NCBI GenBank assembly: GCA_001724265.1 | Contig: MEDY01000278.1 | Location: 1-41,224 of the forward strand | Direction of reading: 5' to 3' | DNA from: Rhizaria sp. SCN 62-66 | Taxonomy: Eukaryota; Rhizaria, unplaced | DNA: 41,224 nt | Part shown: in pieces, positions 32,801-41,224 of the stretch | Numbering within the stretch: the stretch's first letter is position 1 | Layout of the letters: each line of letters starts with the position of its first letter | Notes under the pieces: model-generated | The model's input: the letters and a program-made list of their open reading frames with translations, nothing else | The model's database searches: none | What the model was told of the DNA's origin: nothing | Made by a program: the position numbers and the translations under genes

Positions 32801-35800
32801 ACCGCCGCGGGATCCTGTCCGAGACCGCGTCATCGCCGGAGCACCTGCTGCTGGTCAAGGGCGGGCGCGCGCACGTCGTCGACATCGCGCCGAACCCCGA
32901 CTCGATGACCGGGCTCTGCCTCCTGGGTAACGTCGACACCATCGACGCCGGTCTGCGCCCGCTCATCTTGGCCGCGATTCTCAACTCGGACTGCAACCTC
33001 AGCGCGCGCCACACGCCCGCGGCCGCGCTGCTCGCCGCCGCGCACGGTGCCGGCGCCGCGCCAGAGGAGTCCGCGCTCGCGGGCCGGCTCGCGCGCGCCG
33101 CGGGCACTGCGGCGGCCGTCGCGGCGGCGGCAGTGAGTGCTGGTGGAGCGGGCACCGCAGGCGGAGCGCTGGCTGAGTCGCTCGCGATGGCGTCTGTTGT
33201 GGTCGCCGCAGCGCCAGCGGCCGCGGAGGCGGCGGTCGCCGCCACTGCGATCATTCCGCCACAGACAGCGCCTGCCGCTGTGTCTAGCGACAGCAACAAC
33301 AGTGCTAACGGTCAGAGCGAGAGCGATAACAGCCTTGCAGCGGCATCCGCGGCCCTGCGCGCGCGCACGCGCGCCCGCGCGACCCGGCTGCGGCTGGCCC
33401 GCGACAAGACGGCCGCGCTCAGCGTTGCGACCGCGTCCGCGTCGCACGTACCCTCGTGCCTGTGTCTGCTGGCCCACGAAGCCGGGTTTTCGGTGGACGG
33501 CATGCGGTATCAGTATCCCGTCACCAAGACCGTGCTGGACCTTACTCTGGAGCGCACGCACGCCGCGTCCCACCTTAACACCACCACGGCCGGCGGCCCC
33601 GCGGTGGGACAGAGCGCGCACGCGGTCGGCGGCGGCGTCAGCGTGCACTCGATGCTCATGGTGTCCGTGTCAGACCGCACCGCCGTGCTCGCTGCGCTCT
33701 CGGACTCGCTCGCCGACGCCCGCGTGCGCCTCGCCTCCGTCCTCCGCGCGCTGGCCGCCGAGGAAGCGGCTGCTGTCAGCAAGTCTGACGAATCGAATGC
33801 GGCTGCTCTGGCCGCGGCGCGCGCTTTGGCGGGCGCTTTGAACGTTTTGGCCACGCAAGAGGAGGCAAAGGAGCGCGCGATTGAGCTCGCATACGCCGCG
33901 GCCGACGCGCAGGCTGAGGCCGAAGCTGCAGCGGCCGCGGCTGTTATTGCAGCAGCGGCTGCAGCGGCTGCGGCGACTGGCGGCAGTAATGCCAGCGACA
34001 GTGTCCGAGCTGCGGCTGCGCTGAGTGCGACGACGGCGATGTCGACCGCGGCGACTACGGCTGCGGCGGACGCGGCCAGGCTCGCTGTCGCCGCGGAAGC
34101 TGCGGTAGCTACCGCCGCGCTGGCCTGGGCTGAGGCCGAGGCCATGGGCGTCGACATGGAGGATGGCGATCTGTGTGACGACGACTGCGACGACCAGCAC
34201 GAGGACGCCGCAGCTGGCACACTGGTCGTTGCGACCAACGCGAGCGCGAGCCCTTATAATGACGGCCAGAGTCATAGCCACGACCATCGCCGCACGCGCA
34301 ACAACTGCGAGTGGTGCGGCACCGCCAACGCGCCCTCCACGCCAGTGACTCTGCCCACCGTCACCAAGCCACCGTCGTTCATTCAACAGCAACAAGACTC
34401 CACCCCTGTCCATGTCGCCGAGAGTGCCGATGGCCCGAGCGCGAGTGGCGCTGGCGCGCCGCCGACCCGCCTCTGCCTACACTGCTGCCGCGCCGCTCTG
34501 GCGGACGCCCTCGAGCGCCTCGGCATCCCTACAGCGAGCTTCCTGCCCGGTAGCCATCCCAGCGCCGCCGCGAGCGGCCACTTCCTGCCCCCGCTGCCGG
34601 CCCCCGCGCCGTCCGTGGGCCTGCTGCCGGCGTACCGACCGCTGCCGCCACTGGGTGCGCTGCTGTCGTCGCGCGCCGCCAAGCGTGTGCAGCGCGCCGG
34701 GCTCCAGGTCTTCTCGCGCGGCGACCCGGGGCTAGTTCTGGCTGCCTGCCGCCGCGCGTGGGACGCTGACGCCGCGGCCACTGCGCGCGCGGGGGGCGCC
34801 GACAGCAGCGACGACGACGACGACGGCGACGGCGCGGGCGCCGGCGCCGGCGACGGCCGTGAGGGCAACGCTGGCGACGCTGGCGACGGCGACGGCGCGG
34901 CGGGCGACGCCGGCTGCGCCTGTGATCGTGACCGCGACGCTGACGGCGACAGGGACCGGGACGCCGGCGGCGGCGACAGCGGCGGCGACAGCGGCAGTGA
35001 CGGCACCGCGGGCGCGCTCGGCGCGGGCTGCGGCAGCGCCGACTGTCTCGACTGCAACCCCCGACCTGACAGCAAAAATAGCTGCAGTATCGATGCCATG
35101 CAGAGCATCACGTGTGGCGGTTGTGGCGAGGGGGAACAAGGATGCGTTTGCGTCTGCACGTGTGTTTGCTCATGCGATATCTGTCACACTGCCGCGACCG
35201 CTCTGCGCACCGCCGTCGCTGCCACCGCCGCGGCTGCCGCTGCCACGGCCGCCGCCGCTGCTGCGGCCGAGGAAGACGAGAACGAGGCAGCTGCGGCTGC
35301 GGCAGCGCTGGAGCGCAAGTACCAGCGCAAGCTGCAAAAGAAGCGCCGCCGCAAGCGCCAGCGCCAGCGCCAGCGGCTTGAGAACCCTTTCGCCGAGTCC
35401 AGCTCCAGCTCTAGCTCCAGCTCTAGCTCCAGCAGCTCGAGCAGCTCGAGCAGCGAGGAAGACCAGGCCAGCGGCAGCGACACCGACGGCGACGACGACG
35501 AGGGCGAGCGGCTCAGCGACAAGCCCGGCGCTGCCGCTGTCGCTGCCACTGCCGCGGCCGCCGCGGCGTCTGCTGCGGCCACGACTGCGGCGGCTGCGGC
35601 TGCGGCTGCCGATGGGAACAGGGGCGGCTGCTCTGTGCAGCAGCAGTATCGCCTCGCTCGCAAGAATAGCTATGCTCTCGGCCACGCTGCTCACGGTCAC
35701 TTTGATGTTGGCGTGCCGCAGCAGCAGCAGCTCGACCTTCGCATGTGTCACCGCGCCGACTGCAGCTGCAGCTGCGGCGTGTGCCGTCTCCGTCGCTGCG

Positions 35801-36186
35801 GCGCCACGGCTGCCGCTCCGGCAACCGCTGCTGACACCGCTGCTGCTGCTGATGCTATTTCTGCCTCCAACGCGGGTGCTGAGGCTGCAAACGGTGACTC
35901 CGAGCAACAACAACATAGCAGCAATGACAATTACACGCAGCAGTCTCGACTATCTGAGGAGGAGGAGGACGACCCCGACCCGGCAGCGCTGGCCGCGGCG
36001 ACTGGCTGCGTGCCAATGAGCGACGAGCTGCTGCGCGAGATCGTCGCCGTGTGGCGTGCCTGGGACCACAAGTGCCTCACCGTCACCGCGTTTGCGCACG
36101 CGCCAGTGCCAGAGGAGGCCGGCGGTCCGTTCCTGACGGCGCGTCCACCCACGGTGCTGATTCCGCGCGATCACGATAACGTCTAA
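21835..36186 (+). CDS. TMEM94: Giant TMEM94-like (P-type ATPase relative) protein with RS/RD-rich insertion, 4783 residues, single exon
   Basis: ATG at 21835 opens one uninterrupted exon to TAA. Landmarks in TMEM94 order: hydrophobic segments near 115-133 and 202-258; VYRDGKWRPLATGP near 390 and LAPGDVIAPAG near 480, matching the actuator-like YRDG and GDVIALRPG blocks; membrane segments near 1235-1268 and 1340-1375; a degenerate phosphorylation-site block VLGTLDRRGILS near 3650 in place of DKTGT; LRPLILAAILNSDCN near 3710; CLCLLAHEAGFSVDG near 3876; VFSRGDPGLVLAACRRAWD near 4293, replacing KGAPE; and a final nucleotide-domain-like HKCLTVTAFAHAPV. Missing are the hinge GDGxND and the C-terminal membrane helices. 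About 2250 residues of RS/RD, poly-Ser, Ala and acidic repeats separate the two halves. TMEM94 is described as an ER magnesium transporter (ERMA); here catalysis is doubtful. Confidence 0.72.
24520..24612 (+). repeat. His-rich segment in the TMEM94-like protein
   Basis: Residues about 896-925 contain HHHNHNHNHGHGHHHAHDH and more His, alternating with Asn, Gly, Ala and Asp. It lies between the actuator-like blocks and the next membrane segments. Such loops bind divalent metals in ZIP and CDF transporters; a metal role here is inferred. Confidence 0.75.
26190..26690 (+). repeat. RS and RE/RD dipeptide repeat block 1
   Basis: Residues about 1450-1620 begin as SR/SQ-rich and turn into RERERDRDRD-type repeats with Tyr and His. 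Arg and Asp codons vary among synonyms, so the repeat is kept at protein level rather than being a simple DNA repeat. RS/RD domains of this kind occur in splicing factors such as U1-70K. Confidence 0.9.
27430..27836 (+). repeat. RD/RE dipeptide repeat block 2
   Basis: Residues about 1866-2000 are almost entirely Arg, Asp, Glu and a little Gly/Lys, in RDRDRERD order. CGT, CGC, GAC, GAT and GAG alternate irregularly. A weaker third block lies at 31480-31560. Confidence 0.9.
28205..29512 (+). repeat. Recurrent LDDLG-type acidic motif (six copies) in the TMEM94-like protein
   Basis: Copies lie at about 28210-28250 (LDDLDDLGIDDDD), 28344-28376 (DDLDDLGIDND), 28465-28500 (SLDDIGDEIG), 28654-28686 (DDLDDLDID), 28855-28886 (SLDDLGEEVE) and 29469-29510 (DLDDLDDLGV). 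They are separated by unrelated Gln, His, Ala or Lys-rich linkers of varied length. The core is (D/S)LDDLG. This looks like a repeated short linear interaction motif; no partner is known to me. Confidence 0.8.
31684..31790 (+). repeat. Poly-Ser tract
   Basis: There are more than 25 consecutive Ser residues (about 3288-3316) encoded by a mixture of TCA, TCG, TCT, TCC and AGC. The antisense frame reads as an acidic Asp/Glu run, which is a shadow. Confidence 0.9.
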
Positions 36187-36507
36187 TGAACAGCGTTGGC
36201 GATTTTTAGTAAAGACGTACTGTGAGTGTGACAGTGTTGTTTTGAGAATATTAATACTAGTAACAAGAATTCATAACATTATATTAACGAGATACATAGC
36301 ATTCTTTATGTTTTGTCATGTTTTATGCCGAGATAAGTGGATTTGTGTGGAAAAACTGTTGTGGACAGGAATGTATTGAAAGCACTAGTGTAACGAGTAT
36401 TTACTAAGTAGGATTGAATCATGGGACGCAGCAGGAGGTGTACCGTGCTCGACATATCATTGTTCAATCAGAGCAGGACCGTTTGTCCGCTGTTCAAGTG
36501 TTTGCGC
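36187..36507. other. Convergent 3' spacer
   Basis: This is a 321-bp AT-rich spacer between the TMEM94-like stop (TAA followed directly by TGA) and the stop of the minus-strand gene. No further exon of the TMEM94-like gene is visible in it, and no GTACG donor precedes the stop. Confidence 0.55.
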
Positions 36508-37344
36508 TCAAGCGGCAGGCTTCTCAGTCTTCTCTGGTGCAGAGGCAACAGCAGCGTTAGAAGCGGCAGCATTCGCGACAGGCGACCTATCGGGCGTGGG
36601 GGTCAGGTCATGCACACGCGTGTCTTCCTTCTGTGACTTCGGTACGACGCCAGCGGAGTCCTCGGCGCCCGCGGCCGCCACCGCAGCCTTGACAGCCTTC
36701 TGGTTGCTCGCGGCACTCGACGCAGCAGTCGCAGTCGAGTTGCCCTCGGCGTCCTTGGTGTCGGCGTCAGCGTCAAGGAAGTCCTGCACAATAGCCGCAA
36801 GACGGAAAAACGCTTCGTCCGCTTCCCCGGCGCGCACAGGCTCAAACGCAGCAGCGCCAGTGCTCGCCACGGCGCGAGAGCTGGCATTGGATGCTGAGAC
36901 ATTGCCGGCGCTAGAGCCCATGTCGGCGGCGTGGTCGAGAATGCTACGCGTGACAGGGTTGCGCTCGCTGCGCTGCACCGCGTTTGCGCCACGGCGCAGG
37001 GCGGAGGACGCCACAGAGGGCTTGGTGTTGCGCTCCGCGAGACGGGCGAGTTTGCGCTCGAGGTGCGCGACGTAGTCCTCCGAGGACGCGAAGGCTTGCA
37101 CCACGAGCCCGGGGGCCAGCTGGCTCACGCCGCCGGCGGGCAGGGGCAGTGCGGGAATCGGTGTTGGTGCAGGAGAGGCCGGGGTAGCTGGGTCAGAGAC
37201 AGAGAACGTCGTGGCAGTCGTGTCATTGCGCTTCTCAGTCTCACCTTCAGGAGAAGCTGTAGCGGAGTCGCAGACGGAGATGTTCTCGACAAGGGCGTGT
37301 TCCCCGAAAAAAGCATCATCAAAGTTTGCGTCAAAGTCGTCCAT
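36508..37344 (-). CDS. Uncharacterised acidic protein, 278 residues
   Basis: This is a single exon with ATG at 37344 and TGA at 36508-36510. The in-frame codon two positions upstream is GTG, so ATG is preferred. The N-terminus is acidic and aromatic (MDDFDANFDDAFFGEHALVE), similar in style to trafficking or activation motifs. A short charged helix near residues 88-105 (YVAHLERKLARLAER) could form a coiled coil. An RNPVTRSILDHAAD block follows, then a helix around AFFRLAAIVQDFLDADAD near 180. The remainder is Ala/Ser/Thr-rich and probably disordered, with TPxR-type sites. I recognise no family. It shares a 975-bp divergent spacer with the zinc-finger gene. Confidence 0.7.
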   Translation of the reverse strand: MDDFDANFDDAFFGEHALVENISVCDSATASPEGETEKRNDTTATTFSVSDPATPASPAPTPIPALPLPAGGVSQLAPGLVVQAFASSEDYVAHLERKLARLAERNTKPSVASSALRRGANAVQRSERNPVTRSILDHAADMGSSAGNVSASNASSRAVASTGAAAFEPVRAGEADEAFFRLAAIVQDFLDADADTKDAEGNSTATAASSAASNQKAVKAAVAAAGAEDSAGVVPKSQKEDTRVHDLTPTPDRSPVANAAASNAAVASAPEKTEKPAA

Positions 37345-37543
37345 TGGCACTAATTATTAACCTAGTAACGGATCGTACATGCATATCTCGAAAGGTCTTT
37401 TGGTGCTGGCAAAAAAAGTGAGGGAGGCGGGCTTGGAGGCTGTACCGATAAATAGAAATCATTTTTGCGCTTTTGACTGACGGAGACTAAGTGCTTGTCG
37501 AACATACCGACCATTGTTCAGATGTAGGCCCAATTGGTCGCCT

Positions 37544-37586
37544 GAGACGTGCACGCTGCAAGACGGCAGGCTTAGCTGTGCGTCTC
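37544..37586. other. Potential hairpin, GAGACG arm with CGTCTC arm
   Basis: GAGACG at 37544-37549 pairs with CGTCTC at 37581-37586, extended by GCAC with GTGC after a one-base bulge. Inside, CTGC and GCAG form a smaller stem. It could be a structured RNA or a cruciform-type regulatory element; no known RNA family is recognised. Confidence 0.3.
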
Positions 37587-37670
37587 CGAGAGCTTGCAGG
37601 CTTCCAAGTTAGGTTGTGTTGATCAAGTCATGAGGCAAAAGTGACAGTGAGCACTGACCGTGTCAAACCT

Positions 37671-37682
37671 TGGGTCGACCCA
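37671..37682. promoter_or_regulatory. Palindrome TGGGTCGACCCA
   Basis: A perfect 12-base palindrome is flanked by CAAA (37664-37667) and TTTG (37684-37687), extending the inverted symmetry. It lies in the divergent promoter region, so a dimeric factor site is plausible. Confidence 0.35.
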
Positions 37683-37983
37683 CTTTGAACAACGTTTCCG
37701 AAGGATATGAACGATCACAGCGCTTATGACCCATCAACATCGAATGATATTGCTCTTGTCATTTTGCAGCACATGGTTGCACGCTGTTTGACTGTTTCTG
37801 TGTTGGGGAATTCCTGCTCTTTGGGTGATGTCCTTGGGTCATTGACTGTGCACACTTTCCCCCCCACAGCACATTTTTCAAATTTGCCATTACATATTGA
37901 TATGATCGCCACTGTAATGCGGACCATGCTATTAACCCCTGCGGAATAATTTCACTGTCTCTGCTTCACGCGAGTTAATGTTG

Positions 37984-37990
37984 TATATAT
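37984..37990 (+). promoter_or_regulatory. Possible TATA box for the zinc-finger gene
   Basis: TATATAT lies about 330 bases upstream of the ATG, followed by the pyrimidine-rich leader. Position alone makes it a candidate; such strings are common in AT-rich spacers. Confidence 0.25.
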
Positions 37991-38319
37991 CGCGCTATCT
38001 TGAGTAAAGTAGACGCTCGCGCTCATCGTCTCACCGTCACTTGCTTCCTCGCCCCTCCCTCCTGCTTCGTATCTTGGTCAGTCCTCTTTCTTTTTCACTT
38101 CTCGGTCGTTGCTCCGAGATTTCCACCGCGCACCCTCGCTTTCCGACCCCCTTAGCGCCCACAACCTTCGCGCTGTCGTGCTACAGTGCAATTCGCGCCC
38201 ACCTTCGAGTTCTTGTTTTTGAGTTCTTACACACCCAAGCGCCAGCTCGAGCTTCTCCTCGGTCCCCTCCCTGTCAATCTCACACTTTTTCAGTTGCTGT
38301 GACTGACTAAGCGCGCCCG

Positions 38320-39410
38320 ATGTCCGATTCCTCAAAGCCCCTGGATGACCCCGCTGCCGCGGCCGTCGCTGCCGCCGCCGCCGCGTCGATGCCCCCCGGC
38401 CCCAGCGCCGCGCTGCCGCCCGGCTCGCTGCCGCTTTTCTCCTCCGTGCCCGTGCCCGTGCCCGTGGTGCCCGTGCAGATGAACCACGGCCTCCAACCGC
38501 ACCCGCACCAGCACCCGCATGCGCACGCGCACCCTCACCAGCATCAGCACCCGCACCCGCAGCACCCGCAGCACCAACAGCATCCGCAACATCCGCAGCA
38601 GCATCCGCAGCACCCGCACATGCAGCACGTGCACCACCCAGGCGTCGGCGTCGGCGTCGCCGCGCTGCCCGTGCCCGTGCCTGTGCCCGTCGGCATGCCC
38701 GCCCCGTCGCAGCCGCCGCAGCCGCCCGCGGTGTCCGTCGCCGCGCCGCCGCCGTCCGCGATCCACCAGCAGCAGCACCAGCAGCAGCCCCACCAGGCGC
38801 ACCAGGGCCAGCCGCCCGTGATGCACACGATGAACATTGCCGCCGCCGCTGCCGCCGCCGCTGCCGCCGCCGCCGCAGCCGCCGGGTCCCCCCCACCGCC
38901 TCCATCCGGGGCCCCCGTCGCGGCCGTCACAGGCGTCACCATGCACCCGGGCCTGCCAGTGCCGGCTCCCGTCAACGCCAATGGCAGCAGCAACAACAAC
39001 ACCGCGAACAACAACGGGCAGAGCCCCGCGGCCGCTGCTGCCGCTGCTGCCGCCGCTGCCGCCGCCGCTGTGGCCGCGGCGACGGGCGGCGCGGGCCCCG
39101 CGGGCGCGAAGCTGCCGACGATGCTGCCGCCCCCAGCCGCGGCGGGCGGCTTCGCGGTCGCGCCCGCGACCTTCGTGCACGGCCCCAACGGCGGCGCCGT
39201 CGCCAACGTTACGCCCGTGCCTGCCGGCACCGGCGGCAGCATCGTCGCCGCAATCAACAAGGCCGTCGCCGACGCCACGGCGGTCAACGCGGCCGCCAAC
39301 GCGGCCGCCGCGGCGGCTGCGGCCAGCGCGGCGGGCGCGCGATCGATGGCCATGGGCGTGCCGTACAACGCCGCGGCCACCATGGCCAACGCGGCCGCAT
39401 ACGCCAAGCA

Positions 39411-39469
<59 letters not shown>

Positions 39470-41224
39470 GCCAGTCGGCACAATCGCAGCCGCCGCAGCA
39501 GCAGGGCCAGGGCCAGCAGCAAGGGCAGCAGCAGCAGCAGGGCCAGGGCCAGGGCCAGGGCAAGGTGACCGACCAGGCCGCCGCCGCTGCCGCCGCTGCC
39601 GCCGCCGCCGCCGTGGCCGCCGCGGCGGGCGCGCAATCGATGCCCGCGGGTCAGCCGCTGCCGGCGAACCACCCGCTGGCGTCTGCGATGCACGCACATG
39701 GCGTCGTGGGCCACGCGGTGCACCCACACGCGCACGCACAGCACGCGCACCACGGTCACGGCCACGGGCCGCACGCGCACGCGCACGGGCACATGTCCGT
39801 GGGCGCCGGCGTGGCTCCTCCCGCGGTCGGCGTGCCCGTGCCCGTCGGCGTCGCAGGCTCGGGGCTGGGCGCCGCGGCCGCCGCGGCCGCCGCTGCCGCC
39901 GCCGCCGCCGCCGCCGCAGCCGCCGCGAACAACCCCAACGGCGGCGGCGGCAACAGCAACGCTACCGCCGGCGGCGTGAATGCCAACAGCAACAGCAAGG
40001 TGGTCGTGGCCGCGCCCGGCCAGCCCCCCGCGGCGCCCCATGGCGCCCTCACGGCCCTCGGAGCCCATGGAACCCACGGGGCGCACGGGGCGCTGGGCGG
40101 TGGACATGTGATGAGCACGGCGTCCGGCCCCGCGGGCGGGTCGGGCTCCAACAACGGCGGCATCGCGCTGCCCGCCGAGACGATCGCCAACGCGCTGCCC
40201 GCGGGGCCCGTGACGGAGAATAGCGACGTGCACTACTCGACCGTGCCCGACCCCAGCAACCCCGCGCGCATGCTGCTGGTGTGCGCGACGTGCGAGAAGG
40301 TCTTCGCGCGCTTCTCCAACCTGCGGCGCCACGCGCGCACGCACGAGAACGTCAAGCCCTTCAAGTGCTCCTTCGAGGGCTGCGACCGCACGTTCTCGGA
40401 GTCGCACCACCTTAAGTCCCATTTCCGCACGCACACGGGCGAGCAACCCTTCGAGTGCGGCCAGTGCAACCGCCGCTTCGGCGACTCGTCCAACCTCACG
40501 CGCCACATGGTCTGCCACGGCCACGTCCGCGGCAAGCGCACCGGCCCCAACGCCGCCGCGGGCGCCAACGCTGCGGCCGGCGCGGCGGGCTTGCAGTCCA
40601 ACGCGCAGCTCGTGCTCGACCACATCGCGCGCTCCAGCGCCGCCGCGGCCGCCGGCTCCGGCGCTGGTGACGCCAGCGGCAGCGGCAACAACAGCGCCGC
40701 GACCACGGCCGCTGCGGTCGTCGCCGCCGCCGCTGCGGCTGCCGCGGCCGCCGCGGCCGCCGCGGCCAACAGCGGCGGCGACGGCGCAGGGTTACCCATG
40801 GACGACGACGGCAGCGCAGACGCGGCCACACGCCGCCGCCAGGCAGCCGCGTTAGCCCTGAACGCCGCCACCGCGGCCGCAGCCGCCGCCAACGGCGCCG
40901 CGGGCGCGGGCGCTCAGCCGCAGACGCTGGCCGCCATCGTGGCCAACTCCAACGCCGCCAACGCTGCGGCCGCCGCCGCCGCCGCCGCGGGCCGCGGGCG
41001 CAAGCGCCCCGCCTCTGCGGCCGCCACCGCCGCGGACGACGCCGCCGCGGGCAGCGACCCCTCCGACCCGTCCGCCGCCGCTGCCGCTGTGGCCGCCGCC
41101 GCCGCCGCTGTGGCCGCTGCCGCCGGTGACGCGAGCGCGGGCCGCGGCGGACGTCGCCGCGGCGCCAAGGACGCCGACGCCGGTCTGGTTGCGGGCGCCG
41201 CGGGGCCTGCAGGCGCCGCTGCCG
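38320..41224 (+). CDS. C2H2 zinc-finger transcription factor with Gln, His and Ala homopolymers, 3' end outside window
   Basis: ATG at 38320 opens a frame without stops to the window end (968 codons seen). Three adjacent C2H2 fingers occupy residues about 654-735 (nt 40281-40520): CATCEKVFARFSNLRRHARTH; then a longer first loop, CSFEGCDRTF with SHHLKSHFRTH; then CGQCNRRF with SSNLTRHMVCH. The linkers are HENVKPFK and HTGEQPFE, the latter the classic TGE(K)P type, so sequence-specific DNA binding is expected. The N-terminus has a His/Pro/Gln tract (about residues 58-108), Ala runs, and a poly-Gln near 364-384. A second His-rich run is near 475. After the fingers the protein is mainly Ala/Asn/Gly with basic patches (GRGRKRP near 890) that could act in nuclear import. 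The exact subfamily is not recognised. Confidence 0.85.
39408..39470 (+). repeat. (CAG)n tract encoding poly-Gln
   Basis: About 20 Gln codons, nearly all CAG with an early CAA, lie in the zinc-finger gene. The purity suggests recent slippage and likely length polymorphism. No TAG interrupts it. Confidence 0.9.

Larger units (their letters stand above)
37345..38319. promoter_or_regulatory. Divergent promoter region between the acidic-protein gene and the zinc-finger gene
   Basis: This 975-bp region is less AT-rich than other spacers. It contains a potential hairpin at 37544-37586, a 12-base palindrome at 37671-37682, a TATATAT at 37984-37990 and a long pyrimidine-rich leader (about 38030-38300) just before the zinc-finger ATG. 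An 80-codon frame at 37707-37949 shows no family pattern and is left out as a gene. Confidence 0.5.

Noticed and set aside
37707-37949. 80-codon plus-strand frame starting with ATG
   Set aside because: It has no family pattern, its composition is unlike coding DNA in this window, and it lies inside the promoter region of the zinc-finger gene.
38332-40623. 763-codon minus-strand frame opposite the zinc-finger gene
   Set aside because: It reads Gly/Ala/Val/Arg strings; the plus frame encodes three intact C2H2 fingers.
1-41224. tRNA, rRNA and transposon searches by eye
   Set aside because: No cloverleaf with a GTTCRANNC box, no rRNA-like stretch, and no transposase or long terminal repeats were seen in the spacers.

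Overview
This is nuclear DNA from a eukaryote. Seven spliceosomal introns are visible, genes are single units with their own AT-rich flanks, and the products are eukaryotic: a kinesin-2 motor, Jouberin/AHI1, the ERMES subunit Mdm12, a TMEM94-type P-ATPase relative, a WASP-type VCA tail and a C2H2 zinc-finger factor. Coding sequence is very GC-rich, with mostly G or C at third positions and long Ala, Ser, Gly and Asp runs. Introns and spacers are AT-rich, so exons can almost be read from composition alone. Kinesin-2 plus AHI1 point to a flagellated cell, probably a unicellular protist. The sequence alone does not fix the lineage.

Layout: (1) 1-796 (+), 3' end of an ORF joining the C-terminus of a bacterial-type indolepyruvate ferredoxin oxidoreductase to a WASP-type VCA module; (2) 1329-3538 (-), mitochondrially targeted DUF455 ferritin-like protein with two in-frame TAG codons in a Gln-rich segment; (3) 3991-4920 (+), Mdm12; 4921-6338, a 1.4-kb gene-free region with a (TG)n tract and a purine-rich tract; (4) 6339-9456 (-), a protein with an N-terminal MGCGSSK acylation signal; (5) 10242-15867 (+), AHI1/Jouberin; (6) 16236-18817 (-), kinesin-2; (7) 19445-21196 (+), mitochondrial inner-membrane protein; (8) 21835-36186 (+), one 4783-residue ORF, a TMEM94-like protein with an enormous RS/RD-rich insertion and no C-terminal ATPase half; (9) 36508-37344 (-), unknown 278-residue protein; (10) 38320 to the window end (+), a zinc-finger regulator that is not finished here.

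Orientation alternates almost perfectly (+ - + - + - + + - +), giving short shared promoter regions and convergent 3' ends. Two mitochondrial proteins (DUF455 and Mdm12) diverge from one 452-bp spacer. The two ciliary genes (AHI1 and kinesin-2) lie tail to tail.

The most unusual observations are the two in-frame TAGs, while none of the nine visible gene ends uses TAG; the bacterial-enzyme/VCA junction; seven of seven introns with a GTACG 5' splice site instead of GTRAG; and the TMEM94-like giant with a repeated LDDLG-type motif.
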